Shown here: piece by piece, positions 11,666 to 22,175 of the stretch
Position numbering within the stretch: position 1 is the stretch's first letter
Layout of the letters: every line of letters starts with the position of its first letter
Assembly: GCA_907165135.1 (NCBI GenBank)
Contig: OU015567.1
Location: 1,307,001 to 1,371,000, forward strand
From: Oikopleura dioica
Lineage: Eukaryota > Chordata > Appendicularia > Copelata > Oikopleuridae
DNA length: 64,000 nucleotides
Direction of reading: 5' to 3'
Made by a program: the position numbers and the translations under genes
The notes under the pieces: model-generated
What the model saw: only the letters and a program-made list of their open reading frames with translations
What the model was told of the DNA's origin: nothing
Databases searched by the model: none

Positions 11666-12924
11666 GAAAACTTCTTACACAGCTGATAACGTTATTAATA
11701 ATCTTGTAGACTTCTTATAATTTACTTTTCCCGAAATAAATAAAAAACAAGCAGCAATTTTTGTCAATATAAATTACACAAGGAAATACCGCGGTTGGCA
11801 TTTCTGACTGACTGATTTTTCAGTCAGTCAAATTCACGTTACAAATCTCCATGCTGTGGACATAGCAAATTTGTAACGTGCGCTTATTGGTCGACTGGTT
11901 TGACGGGGTTCCCACGGAGGGGTCCTCCAGCCTTGATATCTAGCCTTTACGAATAGGATACTTTTTGGGCAGTTTTTTGTCATGTGACATTCTATTTTAA
12001 AAATTTTTCAATCACGTGATCTCTCGGAGGACCCCTGGAGGACTTTTTCTACTGGAAGACATCATTTACTGGAAGACCGATGATTAAAATCATCCCTTAA
12101 ATTAATATTCATATTCGGTCTCTTCGATCACGTGGTCTCTCGGAGGACCTTCGGAGGACTTTTTCTACTGGAAGACCAATTTTACTGGAAGACCAATTAA
12201 AAAAATAAAATAATCGGGAAAATTGAAGGAATCTGATGAGCATATCAAGATGACAGTGATGATGGATTTTCTTATTTTTTTCATCCACCATTCCAACCGT
12301 CAATATCCACCGCCCACAGACAGCGGTGTGGTCAACCGATATGATCGACCAGATGTACAGAAATACTCTATGATAATCAGCTCTCATCGACTGAAAGCTC
12401 TGTGGTAATTATCATAGAGGAAGAGGCAGTTGAAGACCAATGGAGTTCCTAAATACATTTTATTTCATTTTTCAGTAAAAAAAAACATACCGAGAAGACT
12501 GACTTGTCTCGCATCAACAGAGACTAGCATCTCTTCCATCCTTCTTATTTTCTTGACCTTCGAACTTATCTTCGTGGTTGTTTCTTTGGTTTCTGAGCTG
12601 GAGAACGCGGAATCGACGAGGTGGCCGTTCCTAAAATTGAAAAAGTTATTTTTGGGAAGAAATGTCGAAATCATACCTGCCAGGACTTATCTCTCCGCCA
12701 TTATGCAGCCACAACCACAGCCCGCATACGCTTCTGATATGAGCCTCGCGCGTAGATCTCCAGCAGCAGAAAAGGGATACAGATAAAGAGAAACAGATGT
12801 TTGGGCAGTAGAAGAGCTGAAAAAGACGATCTGTCACAAGCATACTAGGAAGAGAAATCATTGGGTTAGCAGGGCCAAACTCTCGATCTTGTTGCCATGT
12901 GTTTCTTAAATCATAATTATGTAA

Positions 12925-13195
12925 AATGACAGCAGATTGGCCCGAAACCGGGCAGCTCTCAGTGGCATCAGGCGGGACGAAGCTTCACAATTAAGTTATC
13001 AATTTTCGTACCGAAGCGCAGAAGTATGAAAAGCAAAAAGGGCCGCGAGTGAGATCCATGAGAACCATCGATCTACCCCTTTTTGCTTCAACAGACGACC
13101 TTGCTTTTTTTCAAATTGATAACTTAACTGCGACGCCAAGTACCGCTTAGTCCCATCGAGAGCCGCTCCGTTCTGGGCAAACCGGCTCTCATCTT
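12925..13195. repeat. Diverged long inverted repeat inside the transposon
   Basis: Two arms of about 75 bp, around 12930-13005 and 13110-13190, are imperfect reverse complements; AATTAAGTTATCAATTTT and its inverse are the best-conserved part. It may be a second element nested in the 4.47-kb transposon. No ORF. Confidence 0.5.
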
Positions 13196-13563
13196 ACTTA
13201 TTATGATAAAAGAAACACATCGGAACAAGAGCAAGAGTTAGGCCCGGCCAATTCAATAATTTCTCCACCAAAAGATGCGAGACATAATTTCAAATTTGAA
13301 CTTATGGAATTTGGAAGTGGGACAAATAAGTGACGAAATAATAAATGGGCAGTGAAATTTAAATGATAAATAATTTAAAAAGACAATTTTGTAATGAAAT
13401 TATAAATGGGCAGTGAAATTTTTATTATACAGAAATAAAAATAAATTTTCAGAAATAAATTAATTCAAGTAATTGACAAATAACTGAATAGTCGAAATCT
13501 TCTTTTTCTTCTTTGAGGAATAAGGGAAAATGCTTTGAGAAAAAGAGCCAGAGGGAGGTTGAC

Positions 13564-15594
13564 TCAGGCTTGAGGATTCCGAACCGACAAAGAGCCACGG
13601 TTCGCCTTGTAGCCTTCTGTTGTTCCACCCTCTAAATGAACCACCTGTTTAGCCTTGTCAAGAAGTTTTTGACACATGTTATTGATTTTGGACTGGTCAA
13701 TCTGACTCCACACGAGATTTATGACTTCTCGCGCGTGCTCTAACGAGTCAAAATACAACTTCTTATTTCTCCCAAGCTCTTCACGAACTTTTGATTTCAA
13801 ATGTGCCCAAAGGCTGAAATCGAGGGGATTAAGGTCGGGGCTATGGGGTGGCCACTCATGCATTCTCTTCTCCCGATGTGCCTGTCCCTGTATTTCTCCG
13901 CACGCGACGCCGGTGATGCACCGATCTAACGAGAAATGGGCATCGAGGAACTCCAGACTACTTGCGGAAGTATGCGAGCGAGCTCCGTCTTGTACGTAGA
14001 CGCGACCGACGAGCTCGCTGGTTCCATCCTCACGGATATGTATGTGTCCATGGGCCGCGAGGTCCTCGTACCAAGGCTCGAGACAGATCTTCTGGTACCC
14101 AAGACTATTCTCTTTAATAGACTTGAGTTTCCCATTTGCTTGCTCCTCAACAAAAACGCGTAATGAAAGCTTTATATTGTGTCCGATACAACAAGCGATC
14201 ATTATTTTTGCGTTAAACTTTTTGCTGAAGCTCAGCAAATGTTGAGGAGGAGCCTCGTTGTCTTTTACCCACCAGCCGAGATTTCGGCCAAATTTCTCTT
14301 CACGCATCGAAATTGAGCATTCATCCGTATGCAACAACTGTTGCAGGAAATCGGGTGTTCTCTCTACCTCTTCCAGCAGCCATTTGCAGAAGGCCAGCCG
14401 CTTCTGCTTCGCTTCTTTCGAGAGTTCGGGCTTGGCTTTTCCAAAACGCTCAAATGAGTAGCCATCTTTCGCAAGAAGCCTGAATACTCGCGAATAGTTG
14501 CTCCAGCCTGGCATTCCGAGTTCGGCTAGTGCTTTCCTCAGATTATTACTCTGAGCGTAATGGGTTGGAGCCTGTTCGCGCATTTTGTCAACAACAAGCT
14601 GAACTTGCTGTTTCTCCTCATCGGTAAGAGGCTTATCATCTGGAATAGGTTCTTTTGGTCGAATAAAATTTGAAATAGCAAAAGGATTTTTTCTTATCCA
14701 TTGCTTTTCCTGATTTTTGTCAAGGGAAAATGCTTTATAGCCGTTGTTCATTGCATCGACCAAGAGAGTGTACCTTTCGATGAATAAGCCTAATATAGCC
14801 GCGTTGAACTTTTTCTCGAATGTCACCGGTCCCAGAACAAAGTACTGGCTGAGATTTGTGCATAAGATTTGGAGATAGATGTACCCAAGATCACTGGATG
14901 CAAACTGTTTCCATGTTCGTGGAGATCTGATTACTGGAAGCTCCTCGATTCGATCGACATTGATCAGCTTCACCTTATCCCGTACTGATTTTGTAATGTG
15001 TATAGGGAATCGGAAATTGAAGCTTTCCATGATTAAATCGAGGAGCCCTGCGAATTCTTCATCGTGGAGAAGATTCTCGTGGCCTACTACTACCGTTCCT
15101 CGCGGAATGAGTGGCCGATCGAGCTGATCGATCGCTTCATTCTGAGTGGCTTGTGGTTGTGATTGTAAGGCACTTTTTGCAAGCCGAACCATGCTATCTG
15201 GAGGTGTCTGTGGCGAGAGGCCGGGAACTAATTCAAGATCATAATGATCTTGATTCAGTTGGATTGTTGAGGTGGCTGGTATGGGGGTCGAGGTTGGGAC
15301 TTTTGCTGGAGCAGTGCTCGTCTTCTGCTTTTTAGGGGGAGAATGATCTTCGTCATAGCATGTCTCCTGTGAGTGCTTTTCGACAGCTTTCCCATTAGGG
15401 AAATCTTTTGAAAAAGATTTCTGAATGAATCGGGTTTGTTTGGCCTTAGGGGAAAAAATACTGTATGTTATTTTATAACCCATGTCCTGCTGTAGGTCGA
15501 TAATCTTCTTGAATGCTGTCTCTGCTTCTTTTAAGAGTTGAGCGATCATTCGGTGCTTTTGGACTCGGTTGAAAGAACTGCACATTCGTGACAT
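13564..15594 (-). CDS. IS630/Tc1-like transposase, 676 aa
   Basis: A single uninterrupted frame. The C-terminal half has the DDE_3 fold signatures: LLHTDECSIS (first Asp), VYVQDGARSHT (second Asp) and WPPHSPDLNPLDFSLW, where the third acidic residue is Asp. A helix-turn-helix-like block lies around residues 330-400 (LRKALAELGMPGWSNYSRVF). The spacing between the second and third acids is 55 residues, counted directly, against 34-41 in common Tc1/mariner groups; the extra residues contain Cys and many charged side chains. The N-terminal 300 residues were not recognised. The absence of stops suggests a recent, possibly active copy. The start is the first ATG. Confidence 0.9.
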   Translation of the reverse strand: MSRMCSSFNRVQKHRMIAQLLKEAETAFKKIIDLQQDMGYKITYSIFSPKAKQTRFIQKSFSKDFPNGKAVEKHSQETCYDEDHSPPKKQKTSTAPAKVPTSTPIPATSTIQLNQDHYDLELVPGLSPQTPPDSMVRLAKSALQSQPQATQNEAIDQLDRPLIPRGTVVVGHENLLHDEEFAGLLDLIMESFNFRFPIHITKSVRDKVKLINVDRIEELPVIRSPRTWKQFASSDLGYIYLQILCTNLSQYFVLGPVTFEKKFNAAILGLFIERYTLLVDAMNNGYKAFSLDKNQEKQWIRKNPFAISNFIRPKEPIPDDKPLTDEEKQQVQLVVDKMREQAPTHYAQSNNLRKALAELGMPGWSNYSRVFRLLAKDGYSFERFGKAKPELSKEAKQKRLAFCKWLLEEVERTPDFLQQLLHTDECSISMREEKFGRNLGWWVKDNEAPPQHLLSFSKKFNAKIMIACCIGHNIKLSLRVFVEEQANGKLKSIKENSLGYQKICLEPWYEDLAAHGHIHIREDGTSELVGRVYVQDGARSHTSASSLEFLDAHFSLDRCITGVACGEIQGQAHREKRMHEWPPHSPDLNPLDFSLWAHLKSKVREELGRNKKLYFDSLEHAREVINLVWSQIDQSKINNMCQKLLDKAKQVVHLEGGTTEGYKANRGSLSVRNPQA

Positions 15595-16257
15595 TGTACC
15601 TCGACTTCTCTCTATTCGTCTTTATGTGGATTATATAAATTTATTACTATAACTCATTTTTAGGCCCCGTGAGCTACCCAAAAATCGAAAAAAAAATTAA
15701 AATTTTTATCAAAGTTCTTCCAGTAAAATATGTTCTTCCACCAGAAAAAGTCCTCCAGGGGTCCTCCGAGGGTCACATGACATAATGAAAACCGAAAACC
15801 TCCCCCTTAAATTTTTATCATCGGTCTTCCAGTTTTGGTTCTTCTTCCACCTAAAGAGTCCTCCGGTTGGGTCCTCCATGAAGTCACGTGGAAAATAAAA
15901 TTTTAAAAATTATTCTAATATAACCTAACTATTGTTATTTCTAATGATAATAATAATAATAAAATAAAATAAGGGTGTCACTTTGCTAACTTATCTAATC
16001 CGCTCCTGAATTTCTCTGAAAAGTGAAATTTCAGGGCGGACTTAGGTAGACGTGCTCAAAAATCTAGAAGAGAAGTTAACTTTTGTAAGTTAACTTTCGA
16101 AAGTTAACTTTCGAGAACATAAGAATTGGTTTTTCTAGACATTCTCGCTCTTCCTGGTTGCGCGATTCTTCCACCAGGAGGAGGTCCTCCACTAGAGAGG
16201 TGTTATATAATTTTTACTGGCAAAAGCAAATCAGTCAGTCAGATATGCCAATCGCGG

Positions 16258-17709
16258 TAAATAACTTGCTTTCGTTTAAAATTTTCATTTTTAATCACAC
16301 GTTTATTGATTGAATGATTCCCTTGTTAATCCAAAAAAATGTCTGTAGAATTGATAGCTGTTATTTTAATTTATTGTGTTATTTTTCAATCAGACAAATC
16401 TTTATCACAGGAACTCTTGATTCTTCTGGGTAAGAAATTATCGTCAACGCTTTTAATTCTCTTTGAAAGATAAATAATTCTTTGTAAAATGCAAGATAGC
16501 AACAAAACTTGATGATTCTGAAGAAAAATGCAAAGCAAGGCTCGTTTGCACCGAGCACAAACCTTGCTTGCGAGCGCCCGCTCATTATCCATCATGCGGA
16601 TAATTTTTATTTTCTTTCTATAAAATACTCAGATTCGAGTAAAGAATCAAAAAAGAAAACAAAAAAAAAACGCTGTTTAAATTCTGCAAGCACAAAGAGC
16701 ATCATGAAAGTAAGTACATATCGCTTCTTTTTTTATTGGTATCTTTATGTTTCTTTTTTGAAGGTTTTTCAATCATCAAAATTTTTATAATTATTGTTAT
16801 TTATTTTTTTGACTTTTCTTCTAAAAAAATCAAAGAAATTGACAGGTTTCTTAAAAAATGGGCCAATCTCCATTCAAAAAACTCTTTCTTACTATCTATA
16901 ATTTCCCAAAATTTTGCCACGAATATCTCTGAATTTTTCAATGATTACTGAGTTTTAATGGGAAAATTCGATAGATCTGTCGTAAATTATAAATAAAAGA
17001 GGGGTTTTTATAAATTTCTCAACCGTAGAGCGGCTTAATTTTTGCTAAAAGCGCCCATTTTCGCGAAGTTTTCATGAATAACCAGTCTTATAATTCGAGA
17101 AAAAAATTTTTTACTTTCTCTTATTTAATTTATTTATTATATTTCTCTAATATCATGCAATAATTGAGACTAAGCAAATTTTTTTGGAAATTAAATTTTG
17201 AAGAAATGAATCATGAAACGATATATTTATATCAAGTTTATTTCAAAACGATTTATTTTTTTAAATTAATTTTCGAAATGGGACAAAATGGATTTTTAAA
17301 TTTTTCGCTATCCATAACTGGATGACCAATAAGGATGCCGAATAAAGCTCTTCGGCCAATCAAAGCCCTCATCGATTAAATCACTTTTGAAATAATTTCT
17401 TCCAAAATAACTCGTCTCCAAATAGCTTCATCCTCATTAATTGTGTCATAACTATCCTTTTACACTTATCGTTTCTCTACTTAGTTTTTCAAATTCGAAT
17501 TTACCAAAAATTAATTTTAGCCGAAAATATAGGTTTTTGGCAAGCGTTGGCGCCGACACTCGACCAAATCGACATTGTCGGGTATCGGTCGGGCTTTGCT
17601 CGGGTCGATTGTCGGAAACCTACGCTTTTCTCTCGTTCGAAAATGACTGTCACTCAAATTCTGCCTTCTGAATCAGCGGATCTAGCCGATTTGATTTGTT
17701 ACCAGTCTA
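16258..17709. other. AT-rich non-coding stretch
   Basis: No gene recognised. A short hairpin-forming block, with AAGCAAGG and its near-inverse, lies around 16530-16580. Near 17710 is one isolated TTTAAGGACCCC motif of the TTAA MITE family without a matching partner end. Confidence 0.35.
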
Positions 17710-18027
17710 TTTAAGGACCCCTCCATTTAGTTGGAAACACTTTTACAAACAGTGATTTTAAACTGATCCCCTTAAGATTTCCGAAAAATTTTCGGCTCTT
17801 TGTATAGCTTGATAGTTGGTCTAGGGCATCAAAAGTAAGAACACGCTCGTGCATTTCTTAAGGGTATCGCAACAATACGTTTAAGTTTCAAAAAATGATT
17901 ATTGATTTCTAACGTTAAATTATGAGAACTACAAAATAAATCAAATATTCCATAATGAAAAATAAATTATGTTTATTTATAAGTAGAACCATGCTTTTCA
18001 GTTTTGAAACTACCATCAATATGTTAC

Positions 18028-18696
18028 TTAAGGACCCCCCCCCCATCAAGAATCGTGAAAAAAGGTCTCTTTAGTGAACGATTTTCTCGAAAACTATCTT
18101 AGGTAATCCCTTTATTTCAATTGCAAGCTTTAGATCGAACCCACGCCTGCAACCGTTTTCCTTATGGTGATATCTCGATATCAAACTTAAGGTTATACAG
18201 GCCCTTAAGGTTAGGTTGCTTAGTGAAGGTTTTTTTCGGCTTTTTAATTGGGGTATACTCTTAATTTTTTTCAGGATAAAATTAAGGCCCCAAGCTACGA
18301 CCGTTCCCTTTTTGAGAGTTTTTGGCCAGCGAACTTAAGGAGGAAAGCCTCTTTAAAATTAAGTCAGTCGAATCTTAGGCGAATTTCAAGACTTAAATTT
18401 TCAGTTTTTAATCCCTAAATTGCTTCGAATTATGTTTTTGTACTCGTTTTTATGATAAAAATAGTTTTTATGATGAGTATGCCCTTAATAATCACTAAAA
18501 AATTGCCAGGTCAAGATTCTTATGAAAATTTAAACGCAAATTTTCAATTTTCGGGGTAGATTACTGACACAATTTTCTAAAAGAGCAGAAAATTTTTCTG
18601 AATAAAAGTTCTTCCTCGTCGTCTTAACTACCCAAAAAAGCTAAAAAATTTTTAAAAAATTTTGACTTTTTTTATCTTGATGGGAGGGATCTTTAA
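18028..18696. mobile_element. TTAA-flanked MITE, about 0.67 kb
   Basis: Left end TTAAGGACC, a C run, then CATCAAGA; right end TCTTGATGGGAGGGATC then a TTTAA block. These are inverted repeats of the same type as the PMT-intron MITE at 1671, with the TTAA target slightly degraded on the right. No ORF. Confidence 0.55.
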
Positions 18697-19067
18697 AATC
18701 AAGTTTGAAAGGTGTAAGAGTGGAGAAAGGGCGACGGAATAATAGTTATTTCTCTTTGTTTAACTTATAACTAGGGATTCTATCGGAAAATCAAAGTTTA
18801 ATATTTTTCCTTGAAATTTTGGGTTTTAGACCAGTTTTTGGCGCTCATTGCGAATTCGCCAATTAAAAAATGATTGGAGCGGCGCTTGGTGGTGTTGGCG
18901 TGGAGCGCGCGCGCCTTAGGTGCGCTTGGAGTAAATCATAAAAATCAATGCTTTTCTCAGAAATTTCATATCTGTGGGTAATTTAACATGGAGATTAATA
19001 ATTTATTATTCATTTTATCTGTTTGACCAGTTTTTGGCAGTGAATAATGGAAAGCTGTAATGAACAT

Positions 19068-22000
19068 TTAATCAAGCCTTCTTTTCGAAAGACGAGTCGA
19101 GCGAACTGGAGTTTTTGAAACCTCGATTTTTGGCTTCTTTGCTCTTTTTTCTTCTTTGATTTTCTGACGTTCGATTTTGATCTTCTTTATTTCGTCCCTT
19201 TTCTTTAGAATTTCCTCCCTTTTCTTGCGAAATCGTTCTTTCAGCGTCTTTCGAACCTCCAGAGTAGTTTTGACTTCGTTCGAGTTGTCGATTCTATCCA
19301 AAAGCTCGTCCCGCTGTTTCTTTTTCATTCTCCTCAGGTAGTTGCCCAGCTTGTTAACTTGAACAACAGTTTGGTCGGCAATGTTTGCGAGCGCGGAACC
19401 AGTGCTCGTTTGTTCCTTGTACTTCAGGGTGGCAAAGACACTCTCGCAAAAGCGATTAGACGTCTCATATTTACCAGAAAGTCGAAGTGATTTCATCTGG
19501 TTGTAATCTTTCTGCAACTTTTTCTTTGCTTCTGTAAGGCACTGTCGAATCGTCTCATTCAGGTCGTCCCGAAGTTTAGCATCCCTTGGCATCTCTTTGA
19601 ATTCTCGAAGTTTCCTAAAGATAAAATTGAATCTTTACAAACTGATAAATTGGGGTACCCAAAAATTTATTTTTTTTTATAATTGATTAATTGGGATACC
19701 CAAAAATTAGTTTTTTTTATAAATTGATTAATTGGGGTACCCAAATATTATTTTTTTATAAATTGATTAATTGGGGTACCCAATAAATTGATCTTTAAAA
19801 TAATGGGATACCCAAAATTGTTTAATAAAAAAAACTTACAGGAAATATTCTGAGTCTTCGTAATTTTCCAGAACTCCATCAAAAAGATCGTCGTAAGGCT
19901 GTTTGGATTCGAGAATTTTCTCCAAAGCATCGAGGCAGGATTTCATTTGAATGCGGACATCTTCGATCGTGCCTTCTTCATTCTCTGATGCCCTGAGAAT
20001 AAGACCTGAGTACGAAGCCCAAATCAGAGGTGTCAGAGATGTGCTCAGAATAGCTAGTTGTTTATCTTGGAGGAGTGGGAGAAGTTCCTTTGCTCGTTTG
20101 CGGTCGGAGTATTTGCTGATGGTCTTGACAGTTGCCTCCCAGTAAAGCAAAAGGCCCTCGGCATTCTTCTTGGAAGAGCCGATTCGTGAACCCATGTCGG
20201 TGCAGTAGGCTTTCTTTGTAGATTTGTCGCCAAGTTCTACACGCACTTCGTCGAGCCTGAAAAAGAATTAATTGGGGTACCCAAAAAAGAATTTGAAAAA
20301 TTGATTGGGTTACCCAATTGGGCTACCCAAAAATGAAAACTTACTCATTCTTGAGATCTTCGCGATGATGGCCGCTGATTTTGCTTGAGCCAAAAAAGAA
20401 TTTTCAAGCAAGTGAAAATATCATTCGCTAAAGCAGAAAGTCCTTGCCGGCCGTATCGATCGATGTTCCCAGCCGTATGCAGAGCACACCAGATCCACTG
20501 CACTGGAATCTCGGAGTTCCTCTTCTTGTCGATGAATTCAATTATCTGCATGTTTGCAGCTTCTTGCGCACGGCAGGTGTCTGTGAGAATTGAGTCGGTT
20601 TTCTTCCAGATCTCATCAGAAAATGACAGTGTGTCGATAGAAAGAGTGACGGCTGTGAAGATTTCTTCAGCTGTTCCACCGAAAAGCTCAACGATCATGA
20701 ACAGCAGCTTTTCCCTTTCTTCGTTGATGAATACGACGTTCATGCATTGACGATTTGATTTTGAGGTTGTCTGAAAAAAGTATTTATTGGGGTACCCAAA
20801 TATTACAATTAAAAAAAATTATTGGGCTCCCCATAATTGGGGTACCCAAAATTTCAAAGAATAACTTACCCCGTCAGTAGCGAGTGTCAGGCGCTCGGCG
20901 TTCTTAACAAATTCTTCAAGCTGCACGAAAGTTGCTAGGAGAAGGTTTGGACGCAATTTGTAGAGGGTTGATTTGGCGACAGGTCGTCGAGTTTCGCCTT
21001 CAACTGGTTTCGAAAAGATTCTGTGCTCTTTGAATTTGTTCGTGCTGTTGAAATGAACCGAAGGAACGGACTGCGATGCAAGCTCGATCAAATGATTGAA
21101 ACGAGTCGTTGGTGGAAGTCTCGGGTTGTTTTTTCCTCTTCCAGAGACCGGTGTTGATTTTGATTTCACCAAATAGTAGTCTCTGTCTTTTCTAAAGTCG
21201 TCATCATCAATTTCTTCGCTGTAGTCGATCGTTTGTCGCTTTCTTTTCTTTCCAACAGCTGAGCATGAGGCGACATTTTCTTGTGAAGGCGTTTCTAAAG
21301 AAAAATTCAGTAAAAATAATCCGTTATTATTGGGGTCCCCAATTTGGGGACCCCAAAAAAAAACTTTTAAATGATTCGATATTATTGGGGTACCCAATTT
21401 GGGGACCCCAAAAAAAAACTATAAAATGATCCGATATTATTGGGGTACCCAATTTGGGAGCCCCAAAAAAAACTTTTAAATGATTCGATATTATTGGGGT
21501 ACCCAATTTGGGGACCCCAAAAAAAACTATAAAATGATCCGATATTATTGGGGTACCCAATTTGGGAGCCCCAAAAATACAATTGTCATGATTCTTTTTA
21601 ATTTTCTTTATTCTTACCTGTGAAATTCAGAATTGTTTCAGCCATCATTTCAGACGAATCTGGAGTTGGAATCGTTTGAGGATTCTCAAGAATCTGATCT
21701 GGCAACATTCCCTTCACTAAAAGCTTTGTTAGATTTTTTGGGATACCCAAAAATTTCTTTTATAAAAACAAGAGGCACCTTATTCAGGTGCCTTTTTATC
21801 TTGCTCGACTATTTAATTAATTCACTTGCCTGGCGATGTCTGAACTGCGCAATCATTAAGCAACATCGGGAGCTCTTCGTCTGAATCCAGGCCTTCTTCT
21901 GCCAGACATTCAAGACCGACTGTAGGATTCTCCTCGTCGAACCTTGTTTCTCCCTTTCGAAAAAGTCTCTCGGATTTGTGATGGAATGTCTGCATTTTCG

Positions 22001-22175
22001 GCTTTCTGGAAAAAAAAAGAGAGTAATCCAATTTCACTTTTTCTCGAAATCTTCTGAGGATTTTGCATGACTTCGTACCATAGGTACGATTCTCTTTGCA
22101 TTTGTTTATCTCTGCTTGACTTGCGATTTCATTCTCAACAAGTTTTTTTTCGACATCAACGAGTGTCAAAATCAT
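19068..22175 (-). CDS. hAT-like transposase, six exons, frameshifted once
   Basis: Exons (minus strand): 22175-21830, 21716-21618, 21294-20870, 20770-20345, 20256-19840, 19614-19068. The first intron is GC-AG, the others GT-AG. Seen: an acidic N-terminal part, LTLATDG at the end of exon 3 spliced to TTSKS (probable first catalytic Asp), SILTDTCRAQEAANM and WIWCALHTAGN in exon 4, ETSNRFCESVFATL and a Lys/Arg-rich coiled tail in exon 6. The TDG, TD-C, C-x-H and TNR-E-F order matches a hAT-like family I know from cnidarian and fish genomes; with the 8-bp duplication the superfamily call is fair. Exon 4 needs one T removed from a T run near 20386-20391 to keep frame, so this copy is broken or the base is an assembly error. 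Every intron carries short palindromes (see 21317-21578). Confidence 0.75.
21317..21578. repeat. Tandem 55-bp palindromic minisatellite in a transposase intron
   Basis: Nearly five head-to-tail units of about 55 bp fill the intron between transposase exons 2 and 3. Each unit has two palindromes, TTGGGGTACCCAA and TTGGGGACCCCAA (or GGGAGCCCC), followed by an A run and alternately ACTTTTAAATGATTCGA or ACTATAAAATGATCCGA, so units alternate in an AB pattern. The same palindromes occur singly or in small groups in the other four introns (19615-19839, 20257-20344, 20771-20869, 21717-21829). Long open frames across it are artefacts of the repeat. Confidence 0.9.
21773..21797. other. Strong stem-loop followed by a T run, in intron 1 of the transposase gene
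   Basis: AGGCACC, a seven-base loop, GGTGCCT and then T5 on the plus strand. It resembles a bacterial-style terminator hairpin but sits antisense in a eukaryotic intron; its role, if any, is unknown. Confidence 0.5.

Larger units (their letters stand above)
11789..16257 (-). mobile_element. 4.47-kb IS630/Tc1-like DNA transposon
   Basis: Terminal inverted repeats match over about 29 bases: CCGCGGTTGGCATTTCTGAC on the left, CCGCGATTGGCATATCTGAC on the right, each continuing with TGACTGATTT and flanked by TA. Inside both ends are repeated blocks built on GGAGGAC...CTACTGGAAGAC (12.02-12.20 kb) and their inverse (15.72-15.88 and 16.15-16.20 kb), probably transposase-binding subterminal repeats. 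The transposase ORF occupies 13564-15594 on the minus strand. The interval 11.9-13.5 kb is otherwise non-coding apart from a diverged inverted repeat. Confidence 0.9.

Noticed and set aside
13110-13190. 5S rRNA-like stretch containing GTACTTGG
   Set aside because: Similarity is limited to one short phrase; the sequence is one arm of a diverged inverted repeat.
13721-14461. Plus-strand open frames across the transposase
   Set aside because: Antisense shadows of the 676-aa transposase, which has clear DDE motifs.
18028-18696. Protein-coding gene in this interval
   Set aside because: Only short frames; inverted TTAAGGACC-type ends explain it as a MITE.
21317-21578. CRISPR-like array of regular repeats and spacers
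   Set aside because: Units are contiguous 55-bp tandem repeats with no unique spacers, inside a eukaryotic transposase intron.
21327-21582. Open frames encoding Gly-Thr-Pro-Ile-Ile-Ser repeats
   Set aside because: They are translations of the palindromic minisatellite, open in several frames.
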